Assembly (NCBI RefSeq): GCF_023101345.1
Contig: NZ_CP095848.1
Coordinates: forward strand, 1-64,000
Direction of reading: 5' to 3'
Source of the DNA: Hymenobacter sublimis
GTDB lineage: Bacteria > Bacteroidota > Bacteroidia > Cytophagales > Hymenobacteraceae
DNA length: 64,000 nt
In this document: positions 16,716-24,944 of the stretch, piece by piece
Layout of the letters: every line of letters begins with the position of its first letter
Numbering within the stretch: the stretch's first letter is position 1
The notes under the pieces: generated by a model
The model's database searches: none
What the model was told of the DNA's origin: nothing
What the model saw: only the letters and a program-made list of their open reading frames with translations
Program-made: the position numbers and the translations under genes

Positions 16716-19700
16716 ATGGCCAAAGTCCTTCGCTTACATAATAATGGCTCCCAGCAAGTTCAGGGCTGGCAGAAAACGGCGCCGGTAACGAGCACCGAAA
16801 TCAATACCGTTACGGACCCGGCCGGGGGCAAGTCGCGCAACCTGGCCGTGAGCATCCCGACGCCCTTTGCGCGGATGCACCTGTTTGAAACGGCCTTCGA
16901 TTTCCTGGCCCGCGAAGGGCAGCGCAACCCTGGCTCGGTGTATCACGAGCTGACGACGCACTTCTGGGACCTGCTGGAACTGCTCTATAACTACCACCTC
17001 TACACCCAAGCCGGCCGCAAAATCACGCTGCGGCGGTGGAATGCCGAGGCGGAAATCCGGCGGATGCGGCAGAGTGAGGGCACGCGCCTGCTGGGCGAAA
17101 CCCTACAGCTCTACATGCAGGACGAGCGGTTCCGTGACTTCATCGACATGTACCTGGTGTACTATGAGTCGCCGGAATTGGCGGGTGGCACGCGCCTGCT
17201 GGGCGGTACTTCTCCGCTGACCATCCTGTTCACCGGCCCTGAGGTGCAGCCCCTGGATCTGGAGCGCCCCCAGGCCCGCGGCCACTACTTCGACAAGCAA
17301 ACCGTGCTGCTCGAAGACCGGGACCCGCAGTTCCGGGAATTCGTGTACGAGCTGTTCCTGGCCTACCCGCAGCTGCAGCGCCGCGAGTTTGCCGGCAGCG
17401 TGTATGCGGGCCTCGACCGTAGCAAAATCAACCAGCTCCAGATGCAGGGCGACCGGAGCGCGCAGCAGTTCGCCAGCCGCTACCCCGCGCTGGTAGATGT
17501 GCATGGCAACTTGGTTAGCGTGAAAGGGGTGCCGCTGCCCGGCCGCGCCGACCAATCGGCTGTGACCAGTTCCGACCTGTTCATTCAGCCTACCCGGGAA
17601 GCTGTGGGTGGTCGGCCGCGCCCCCTGGTGCTGCGCCCGAACCTGACGATGCCCGGCGCGAACTACCTCAACGGTCAGCCCTGGGACGACCGCACGCCGG
17701 TGCCCTACCACGACGAAGTGGCCCTGGAAAACCGCGTGCTGCCCGGCAAAGGCTTCAAATACCCCTACCTCACCGTAGGCGACTTGCTGGAAGACTCGCT
17801 GGTAGAGCTGCCCTACGAGTTGAACACCCAGCGCTTCCACACCGGCAAAGTCACGTTCCAGTACGGCGCCGATGGGCAAGGGCGCGCGCGTTTTCCCTAC
17901 CTGCTGCCGCTGAAGCAAGCCTTCTTCGAGTACTTTACGGAGAACGAGCTGGCCGAATTGCTCACCTTCACCATCGACCTCAGCCACGTGCGCGTGCAAC
18001 TGCGGGTACCGGTGCAGGCGGGGCGCTTTATCACCTTCGAGCGCAGCTACTACACCAATCCACAGAACCCGAAGGATGCTCAAGGCCGCGAGATTCTGGA
18101 GAAGGGTCGCATTGTGAAAGCCACTGTGGGCGTGGGTGTATTCCCCTTCTACAAGGTGCGCTACCAGCCCGAGTACAACGACCTCTACAAGGTAATGCTG
18201 GTGGATGCCGACAACTCGCCCACCATGCTCAGCCGCCGTTACGACCTGCAGTTCTTTGTGAACGGGGAGCGAATCACGGAGCAGGGTGCCGCCCGCCGCG
18301 CCACGCGCTACGAGCGTACCCAGAAGAGCATGGCCACCGCCGGCAGCACCTACTACGAGGTGACCGGGACCCACTTCGACCTGGTAGAGCTGACCTGCCC
18401 GCCCGCTACTATCGGTGCTGAGCCGGCCCGGGGCCTGTTCGTACCGCGTTGGCGCGAGCTGGACCGTGGTACCCGACGCTTCACCTTCGCGGTAGACTTT
18501 GGTACCACCAACACCCACATTGCTTACGCCGATTCACCCACCGCTCACCCTCGCCCCCTGACCATTGGGGAGGCTGATGTGCAAGTGGAGTGGCTGCACG
18601 CGCCGGTAGCCGATGCCGGCCTGTCGGCCGCCCAGCGCTACCGCACCGGCGCCGGTCAGATCTGGACCTACATTGCTACCCTGCAAAACCGGGAGTTTGT
18701 GCCCTCCTTCGTTGGTGAAGGAGGCTCAGTGTATGAATTCCCGATCCGAACGGCGGTTTGCGAAACCACGTCGTTTGCCAACGAGCCCGCCAAGGTGCTC
18801 AGCAACATCAACATCGGCTTCAGCATCAACACCGAAAACGCTTCGGAGCTGCCCCAGAACCGCTTCATCACCAACCTGAAGTGGTCGGCGGAGCTGGACC
18901 CGCAGGGTGTTTCGCGCATTGAGGCCTTCTTCAAGGAAATCTTGCTGCTTCTCCGTCACAAGGCAGCCTTGCACGGCGGTATTCTGGAAGATACCCGCGT
19001 GGTGTGGTTTGCGCCGCTGAGCTTTGATGGGTTCCTGCGCAACCAGTTCCAGCAAGTCTGGGACGAGTCGTTCCAGCAGGTGTTCAAGGCCCGCCGCCCC
19101 ACCATCTGCCTCACCGAATCGGTGGCCCCGTACTATTACCTCACCGCCACCAACCAGGTAGTGCCCAACCGCGACGAAAACGTGGTAAACATCGATATCG
19201 GCGGCGGCACCACCGACTTGCTGCTCTTCGCCGACCAGAAGCCCGCCTACAGCACCTCGTTCCGCTTCGCCGGCGACGACCTGTGGGGCGACGGTTACGC
19301 CCGCGTGCAGGGTGCGCCCAAGCAGAACGGCCTCTTGCGCCTCGGCGTGGGTCATGTGGAAAGCCTTCCCGACTATGAGCAAAACCAGGAGTACAAAGGC
19401 TACTTGCGCGCTGCACTCAGCAATACCGATTTTGGCTCCGCCGACGTGACCAGCCTGCTGTTCAAGTACGATGACGCGCTACGCTTTACCCAGGCCCTGG
19501 GCCTCGGCAAAGGCCGGCAGCTGCGGGTGCTGTTCTACCTGCACTACACCAGTATCATTTACCACACGGCGCAGCTGACCAAGCACCTCGGTCTAAAAAC
19601 GCCGCGCTACCTCTGCTTCTCCGGCAAAGGCAGCCTCTACCTGCGCCTATTGGCCGGTGGCAGCTCTTTGGTCTCTATTGAGAAGATTACCAAAGCCATT

Positions 19701-20183
19701 TTCCACGCCGTAACCGGCACCGAGCCGCCCCATAACTTCCGCGTCATCTTGGCCGACAATCCCAAAGAAGCCACCACCAACGGCGGTGTACTGTTCGAGG
19801 AGAAAAGTAACACCTCCGACTACGACAGCATCAAGCCCGTGAAATACAGCGGCGCTGTAGAAGGCACCGAGCTAAACCAGCAGCGCCTTAAGCTCCCGCA
19901 GGTAGATGCTGCCCTGAAGGACCAAGTGTTGGAAAACGTGCGGCAGTATTTGACGCTCGTGCTCGAAGGCGACGAGGTAGCACCCTACCTGCGCGAAGTA
20001 GGCGTAGACGTGGACCGTCAGCGCGTGAAAGACATCCTGCAGCGCGAAATCGAGGATAGCTTAAGCCTAGGCCTGCACCAGTTCCAACGTCAGCTCTCCT
20101 CCGACGAAACCTTGCCGGAAACCCTGTTCTTCCTACCCCTGAAACAGGCCCTGTACAACCTGAGCCGCGAGTTACAAGCCTAA
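16716..20183 (+). CDS. Giant Hsp70/actin-like ATPase with unique N-terminal half
   Basis: A 1155-residue cytosolic protein. The ATPase core is in the second half: phosphate-1 loop FAVDFGTTNTHIAYAD at 591-606, phosphate-2 loop VVNIDIGGGTTDLLLF at 823-838 and an adenosine-type motif CFSGKGSLYLRLL at about 966. This order (DFGTTN ... DIGGGTTD ... SGKG) is that of the Hsp70/actin/ParM superfamily. Residues 1-590 match nothing I recognise and include a possible beta-rich region. The protein may be related to the SrfB virulence-factor family, also large and actin-like; that is a guess. It directly follows the tubulin-like gene. Two cytoskeletal-type NTPases side by side are unusual. Confidence 0.75.
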   Translation: MAKVLRLHNNGSQQVQGWQKTAPVTSTEINTVTDPAGGKSRNLAVSIPTPFARMHLFETAFDFLAREGQRNPGSVYHELTTHFWDLLELLYNYHLYTQAGRKITLRRWNAEAEIRRMRQSEGTRLLGETLQLYMQDERFRDFIDMYLVYYESPELAGGTRLLGGTSPLTILFTGPEVQPLDLERPQARGHYFDKQTVLLEDRDPQFREFVYELFLAYPQLQRREFAGSVYAGLDRSKINQLQMQGDRSAQQFASRYPALVDVHGNLVSVKGVPLPGRADQSAVTSSDLFIQPTREAVGGRPRPLVLRPNLTMPGANYLNGQPWDDRTPVPYHDEVALENRVLPGKGFKYPYLTVGDLLEDSLVELPYELNTQRFHTGKVTFQYGADGQGRARFPYLLPLKQAFFEYFTENELAELLTFTIDLSHVRVQLRVPVQAGRFITFERSYYTNPQNPKDAQGREILEKGRIVKATVGVGVFPFYKVRYQPEYNDLYKVMLVDADNSPTMLSRRYDLQFFVNGERITEQGAARRATRYERTQKSMATAGSTYYEVTGTHFDLVELTCPPATIGAEPARGLFVPRWRELDRGTRRFTFAVDFGTTNTHIAYADSPTAHPRPLTIGEADVQVEWLHAPVADAGLSAAQRYRTGAGQIWTYIATLQNREFVPSFVGEGGSVYEFPIRTAVCETTSFANEPAKVLSNINIGFSINTENASELPQNRFITNLKWSAELDPQGVSRIEAFFKEILLLLRHKAALHGGILEDTRVVWFAPLSFDGFLRNQFQQVWDESFQQVFKARRPTICLTESVAPYYYLTATNQVVPNRDENVVNIDIGGGTTDLLLFADQKPAYSTSFRFAGDDLWGDGYARVQGAPKQNGLLRLGVGHVESLPDYEQNQEYKGYLRAALSNTDFGSADVTSLLFKYDDALRFTQALGLGKGRQLRVLFYLHYTSIIYHTAQLTKHLGLKTPRYLCFSGKGSLYLRLLAGGSSLVSIEKITKAIFHAVTGTEPPHNFRVILADNPKEATTNGGVLFEEKSNTSDYDSIKPVKYSGAVEGTELNQQRLKLPQVDAALKDQVLENVRQYLTLVLEGDEVAPYLREVGVDVDRQRVKDILQREIEDSLSLGLHQFQRQLSSDETLPETLFFLPLKQALYNLSRELQA

Positions 20184-20212
20184 TGATGTACAACCATTTT
20201 AAAGCTAAAGCC

Positions 20213-20354
20213 AGGAGCTAGTTCCCTTCTTGGAAAGGAGGGACTAGGGGTGGTTGACCGAAGTGTTGAACGAGCACTAGAGCTAACTCTAAAAACTGTT
20301 CTACCCTCATCAACCACCTCCAACCCCTCCTTTCTAAGGGAGGAACTAGCTCCT
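20213..20354. repeat. 45-bp inverted repeat (AGGAGCTAGTTCC type)
   Basis: Arms 20213-20257 and 20310-20354 are inverted copies starting AGGAGCTAGTTCC and ending GGTGGTTGA, with about eight mismatches. It lies between the Hsp70-like gene and the coiled-coil membrane protein and ends 33 bases before the latter's start. Confidence 0.85.
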
Positions 20355-20387
20355 AGCTCTAACTTTTCCAGACCTACCCAACACCCT

Positions 20388-21872
20388 ATGACCCTTTCCC
20401 GTCGCGCTGCTTCTTTGCTTACCGGCCTACTGCTTCTGGCGGCGGGCAGCCACGCTCAAACGCCTCTCGGTCAGCCTACGCTGGATGAGCAGAAGGTGCA
20501 GATTTGGTGCGCTACGGCCAAGTTTGTGTACGAGGATACTGGCCGGCCCAACCTCAAGGGTAGTCTGCGTTGTGGAGGTTCTTTAAAGGAGTTTGAGAAT
20601 AGCATCAAGGCCGACAGCCAGCGGGTGTACTCGGCGCTGTATCAGCCCTTGGAGGCGCGCGGAACCATGTACAAGGGCCTGGGCTCCAACTCGTCTCGCC
20701 TGCAGAAGCTAACCACGGAAATCATCAACCGGCTAAAGTCGTCGCCGGCTCGCCGGGCCAGCCCGGCCCGCATGCAGAACGTGGCGACCCTAGAAACGGC
20801 GCTGAACGGCTACGTGCAGAACGGTACGCCCATCGGTGAGCTGGCTCCCTCCGAAGCCGCTGCTGCCGAAACAGTTGATACCACTGCCACCACCGACGAA
20901 ACCACCGCCGCCGCTACGCCCGGTGATGCTGGCTTAGCGGAAGCTGGAGTAGCTACTCCCGCGGCTCAAACAAGCAGCGGAGCAGGGGAAAGCCTTATGA
21001 ACAAGCTTTTCGGGCCCTTGGCACTCATCCTTTCGCTGCTCAGCTTGGTGCTTTACGCCTTGATGCGCAAAAACATCGGGGCGTTTCAAAAGGAGCTTAG
21101 CGCCCGCATCGACAAGCGCCGCGACGAGATACTGGCCCTGCAAAGTGCCCCGGCAGGTAGTGGAGCCCGATCTGCTGGGACACCAGCCGCCGACCGGCTG
21201 ACACCAGCCCAACTGCGCGAAGTGGAGAAGCTAGTGCAGCAGCGCGTGGAGGAGGAAATGAAAAAGCTACGAGGACAAGCGCCCGCCGTTGCCACAGCTG
21301 CTGCCGTGGCAACGCCTTCCCAGCCAGACAACACCAGCGCACCTGCTCCGGCGCCAGCGCCGCTACCACAGCCTGCGGCGCCAGTTGCTGCGCAAGTGGC
21401 GGCCGTGTACTCCGCTCCGGCCCAGCCCACGGAATTATCGGCGGTACCGCCCCTGACACCTGCCGGGCCGCCCTCCGCCTCTCCGCAGGATGAATTTGAC
21501 AGCTTGGTTCCGCCGGTGCAGCTGCCCGCGCCCCCGGTTCCGGCGGCTGCCCTACCCCAAACGCGCTACGTGAAGGTGCCTGTCAACGGTGCTTTTAGCG
21601 AGTATGACTTCAGCGACGAGCCCCAGCACGACAGCATCTACGAGATTCATCTGGATCCGCAGTGGCCCGAGCTGGCTACCTTCAGCGTAACTTCTAACTC
21701 GGCGGTGCACGCCTACGCCATTCAGAGTGCGCAGTACTCCTTGCGCGAAGCCTGTAAGTATCAGCAGCCTACTGGCCCGGTTACCCGCATCATAACGGAA
21801 GAAGAGGGTGTGCTGCGCAAAGTGGCCGGCACCTGGCAGATTGAGCAGAAGGCGGCTATTCGATTCGAGTAA
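20388..21872 (+). CDS. Signal-peptide protein with one membrane helix, coiled coil and C-terminal domain
   Basis: A 494-residue protein of unknown family. MTLSRRAASLLTGLLLLAAG to about residue 25 is a signal peptide. A first domain (~30-145, IWCATAKFVYEDTG, LRCGGSLKEFENSI) contains two Cys. After an Ala/Thr-rich stretch comes a membrane helix (LFGPLALILSLLSLVLYALM, ~206-226), then a charged coiled coil (~230-300, EVEKLVQQRVEEEMKKL), a Pro/Ala-rich linker (~305-390) and a compact C-terminal domain (RYVKVPVNGAFSEYDFSDEP). The layout suggests N-domain outside, C-domain in the cytosol, so it could link the periplasmic VWA lipoprotein to the cytosolic NTPases; that is inference. The ATG at 20388 is chosen for its signal peptide. 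Confidence 0.7.
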   Translation: MTLSRRAASLLTGLLLLAAGSHAQTPLGQPTLDEQKVQIWCATAKFVYEDTGRPNLKGSLRCGGSLKEFENSIKADSQRVYSALYQPLEARGTMYKGLGSNSSRLQKLTTEIINRLKSSPARRASPARMQNVATLETALNGYVQNGTPIGELAPSEAAAAETVDTTATTDETTAAATPGDAGLAEAGVATPAAQTSSGAGESLMNKLFGPLALILSLLSLVLYALMRKNIGAFQKELSARIDKRRDEILALQSAPAGSGARSAGTPAADRLTPAQLREVEKLVQQRVEEEMKKLRGQAPAVATAAAVATPSQPDNTSAPAPAPAPLPQPAAPVAAQVAAVYSAPAQPTELSAVPPLTPAGPPSASPQDEFDSLVPPVQLPAPPVPAAALPQTRYVKVPVNGAFSEYDFSDEPQHDSIYEIHLDPQWPELATFSVTSNSAVHAYAIQSAQYSLREACKYQQPTGPVTRIITEEEGVLRKVAGTWQIEQKAAIRFE

Positions 21873-22057
21873 ATCATGCAGGCTACGGCACACTGCGTTA
21901 GGTGTCGTAGCCGCATTTCTCTTTATTGTATAGGTAAGCAACGGCTGACGCATGCTGTCCGCTCTACCGCTTAAGGAACTGCGCCGGGCCGCTTCGGCTG
22001 TTTCCCTTGCAGACCAGTTCATTGTTAAGTGCCTGTGTACTATGCGCAGCCCTTAAA

Positions 22058-22105
22058 ACACTGCCGGCCGCCGGATTCGATGAAGAATCCGGCGGCCGGC
22101 AGTGT
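22058..22105. terminator. Strong GC-rich hairpin between convergent genes
   Basis: Perfect 21-bp arms (22058-22078 and 22085-22105) with a 6-base loop; the stem contains GCCGGCCGCCGG. It separates the island gene ending at 21872 from the TonB receptor ending at 22120 on the other strand. Confidence 0.85.
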
Positions 22106-22119
22106 GTTGTCGGTAGCCC

Positions 22120-24624
22120 TTAGAGCTTAAGACCCACCGAGGCAAACCAGGTACGACCGTCGGCTGGCAGCAGGCCGGGGCCGGGGTAACCGCCTGAGCG
22201 ACGGGTGAAATAATTCTTGTCGAACACGTTATTGACGCCACCACGTAGGGTAAAGCGCTTGGCAAAGCGGTACGTAGCCGACACATCGGTGACAGAGTAG
22301 CCGGGCACGCGGCCGGTGGTAGCGGCAGCATTGGGCGCCACTGTGTTGTTGGCGTCGGTATATACCTGAGCCACGCGCGTGAGTTGGGCCGTAGTCGAGA
22401 ATGTCTTATAGGCAAACGTGGCCCCCACGCGGTGGGTGTATTTTGGGGCATATTCCACGCGGTTATTCTTCAGGTCGCCCTCTTGAATGTTGCCGGCCGT
22501 TAGGGTAGTGGTACGCAGCTGCGTGTAGCGCGCATCCAGCACCGCCGACGACACAAACACATCGAGGCGGGGCAACTGGAAGTTGCGCGTCAGGGCGTGA
22601 ATCAGGTTCAGCTCCAGGTAGGCTTCTACGCCCTTGTGCACGCTCGTGCCAATGTTGGTCCGGAACTGCTGGGTCTGACCAGCTGCCCCACCCGGCACGG
22701 GCCGCCGCAGGGTGCCAATTCGGTCGTTGTAGTGCAGCCAAAAGGCATCTACGTCGAAGGTAAGCACGTCCGCCCAGGTTCCGCGGTAGCCCAGCTCGGC
22801 GTTGTAGCCGGTGGCGTCACGCAAGTTTGGGTCGATAACGTCGGAGGTAGCGGGTGGGGTTAGGTCGCCGAAGGTTACTGGGCGGAAGGCCCGCGAGTAG
22901 TTGGCGTACAGGTTGGTTTGGTCGGTGAGGCGGTATTCGGCCCCGGCTCCGTAAAGCAGCACCTTGCGGCGCGAGTCCTGCGTTAGGCGGTTTTCCGAGC
23001 CATCGGCGTTCAGACTCAGGTAGCCCCGGCCATCGTTGTCAATCACTTCTAGGCGTAGGCCGGGCGTCAGGGTGAGGCGCGAGCCCACGCGGAAAATGTT
23101 TTCCACGAAGGCGGCGTAGTTGCGGGTGCGGAAGTCCAGCTCCCGACCAAAACGCGGGGCTTGCAGGTCCAGGTTGAAGTTGCGGCCGGTGTCGCCCTTG
23201 CCTAGCTGGCGGCGGGTAAGGTAGGCGCCGGCCCCGCGCAGGCCCGCCGCCAGCGTGTGCTGCTGGCCCAGCAGGCCGTAGTCGGTGAGCAGGCGCAGCT
23301 CCGCGCCCAGGTTGCGGTACCGGTCACGGTCAATCTGACGGTTGGCCGGCTGGCCGGTGGCGGGGTTTACCGCGTCGGGCTGGTTCACGCCCACGCTGCT
23401 GGCTAGCCCAATGGAATTCCGCTCACCCAATAGCCCAAAAGTTTTCAGGCTCAAGCGGGTGCGGTCGGAAAACTGGTAGTCGGCCGTGAAGGCCGGGATG
23501 GTCCAGGGGGTGCTGAACCAGTTGCGGGCGCGGCTGCTGCGGCGCACGTTGTCCTGGTAAAACTGCGCGTCGGTAAGGCCGCCCGGCTGCTGAATCACGT
23601 AGTACAGATGGCTGATTTCGGCTCCGAGACGCAGTTTATCGGTAGCCTGTAGCGTCACGTTGGCGTGGGCATTGCGGATGTTGAACTCCGAGTTGTCGCG
23701 CCAGCCGCCGCCCACGCGCTGCTGGTAGTAACCGAAGTAGCTAACCTTGCCCACGGTGCCGCCCAGCGAGTTATAGGTACTCACCAGGCCGTTGTTGCCC
23801 ACCGAGTTGCTGGTTTCAAACTCGACTTTTTTGTCGCGGGGGCCGCGCTTGAGCTCGTAATTCAGCAGACCGCCAAACTGCGGCCCGTACTGCAACGAGC
23901 CCCCACCCCGGATAATCTGAATACGCTCCACGGCTTCCAGCGGCGGGTTGTAGTAGGCCTCGGGGTAGCCGAAGGGGTCGGAACTAATATCGTAGCCGTT
24001 CTGGCGGGTGTTGAACTCCCACGAGCGGTTGGGCGAGAGGCCGCGCGTGGCCACGTTAATTTGCTGGCCCGAGCCGTCGCTTTCCCATACCGTTATGCCG
24101 GGCACTTTAGCAAACACTTGGCGGCTGCTATTCACTACCAAGTTAGCGTCGAGCTTGCTGAGCTGCACCACTTCATTCTTCTTGCCTGCCGTCACCGTGG
24201 TGCCATCCACCTCCGGCGCATAGCGCGTGGCTTTGGCGGCCACTGTCACCCCCGCTAATTCACGTACGGCTTCCTCAATGGTAAGCTGCAGGGTTTGGGC
24301 TTGGCTGTTTTGTAGGGTGGTTGTTTGCGTTACCGGCTTGATGCTCAGGCCCGTGACGGTAACGGTGACTTCGCCGGCGGGCAGACCATAGAGGCGAAAT
24401 TCGCCGCGCGCGTCGGTCAGGGCCGAGCGGTCAGCTACGCTCACCAACACGCCTTCTACCGGCTGCCCGGTGCGGTCGAGCACGGTACCAGTGAGGGTGG
24501 CGCCCCGGCCGGTTTCAAGGCTAGCCGCATTGGGCGAGACGTAAGCGCTGGCTGGGGCCGGCACCAGGGCCGGGGCCGTAACTGCCAGCGTAGTGCAAAG
24601 TAAGAGTGTAGGGGTGGGAAACAT
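22120..24624 (-). CDS. TonB-dependent receptor, FecA-like (iron-siderophore/citrate type)
   Basis: An 834-residue outer-membrane receptor with a signal peptide (about residues 1-26, ending PASA). A carboxypeptidase-regulatory-like domain follows (~40-120, GTVLDRTGQPVEGVLVSVAD). The plug domain contains FAKVPGITVWESDGSG, VATRGLSPNRSWEFNTRQNG and IQIIRGGGSLQYGPQFGG. The 22-stranded barrel ends in SVGLKL. The plug motifs are those of the Fe(III)-dicitrate/FecA group. It imports a ferric chelate with energy from TonB-ExbBD. No FecR/FecI regulators are nearby; a palindromic operator lies in the promoter. It stands opposite to the flanking island genes. Confidence 0.9.
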   Translation of the reverse strand: MFPTPTLLLCTTLAVTAPALVPAPASAYVSPNAASLETGRGATLTGTVLDRTGQPVEGVLVSVADRSALTDARGEFRLYGLPAGEVTVTVTGLSIKPVTQTTTLQNSQAQTLQLTIEEAVRELAGVTVAAKATRYAPEVDGTTVTAGKKNEVVQLSKLDANLVVNSSRQVFAKVPGITVWESDGSGQQINVATRGLSPNRSWEFNTRQNGYDISSDPFGYPEAYYNPPLEAVERIQIIRGGGSLQYGPQFGGLLNYELKRGPRDKKVEFETSNSVGNNGLVSTYNSLGGTVGKVSYFGYYQQRVGGGWRDNSEFNIRNAHANVTLQATDKLRLGAEISHLYYVIQQPGGLTDAQFYQDNVRRSSRARNWFSTPWTIPAFTADYQFSDRTRLSLKTFGLLGERNSIGLASSVGVNQPDAVNPATGQPANRQIDRDRYRNLGAELRLLTDYGLLGQQHTLAAGLRGAGAYLTRRQLGKGDTGRNFNLDLQAPRFGRELDFRTRNYAAFVENIFRVGSRLTLTPGLRLEVIDNDGRGYLSLNADGSENRLTQDSRRKVLLYGAGAEYRLTDQTNLYANYSRAFRPVTFGDLTPPATSDVIDPNLRDATGYNAELGYRGTWADVLTFDVDAFWLHYNDRIGTLRRPVPGGAAGQTQQFRTNIGTSVHKGVEAYLELNLIHALTRNFQLPRLDVFVSSAVLDARYTQLRTTTLTAGNIQEGDLKNNRVEYAPKYTHRVGATFAYKTFSTTAQLTRVAQVYTDANNTVAPNAAATTGRVPGYSVTDVSATYRFAKRFTLRGGVNNVFDKNYFTRRSGGYPGPGLLPADGRTWFASVGLKL

Positions 24625-24663
24625 AGGGTGGGTGGTACGGTTCAGCTTGGGTGGTTGTGGCCG

Positions 24664-24671
24664 CAAAAGTA
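24664..24671 (-). promoter_or_regulatory. TAnnTTTG -7 element of the TonB receptor gene
   Basis: TACTTTTG on the minus strand, 39 bases upstream of the receptor start and directly downstream of the palindromic operator, so a bound regulator would cover the -33 region. Confidence 0.65.
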
Positions 24672-24681
24672 TAATTAAATG

Positions 24682-24713
24682 GATTAATTCTAAATAGTTA
24701 TTTAGAATTAATC
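24682..24713. promoter_or_regulatory. Perfect 15-bp palindromic operator, probably metal-responsive
   Basis: GATTAATTCTAAATA and its exact complement flank two bases. It sits 10 bases upstream of the -7 element of the FecA-like receptor. The AT-rich dyad TTTAGAATTAA is in the style of Fur- or DtxR-type sites, and the regulated gene is an iron-type receptor. Which regulator binds is unknown. Confidence 0.65.
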
Positions 24714-24944
24714 GTAATAAATAAGTAGTCTGCCACCCTGGCGTTTAACAACTACCGAATTGCGCCCCTGACTACCTTGCAAGCGGCTGGCTAGGGAGGG
24801 GGACAGGTCACACTACCAATTGCAGCACACCCTACCACATGCTCTGGGTCTACCTCAGTACTTCGTTTCTGGAATCAGTGAAATGAGCCCTAGACTAAGA
24901 CCGGCTGCTGAACGGCAAAGCCGAAATACCGTTATTTACACGCT

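Noticed and set aside
17103..18518. Long open frame on the minus strand opposite the Hsp70-like gene (about 470 codons)
   Set aside because: It lies fully antisense to the giant ATPase gene, has low-complexity composition typical of shadow frames in GC-rich DNA, and shows no domain.
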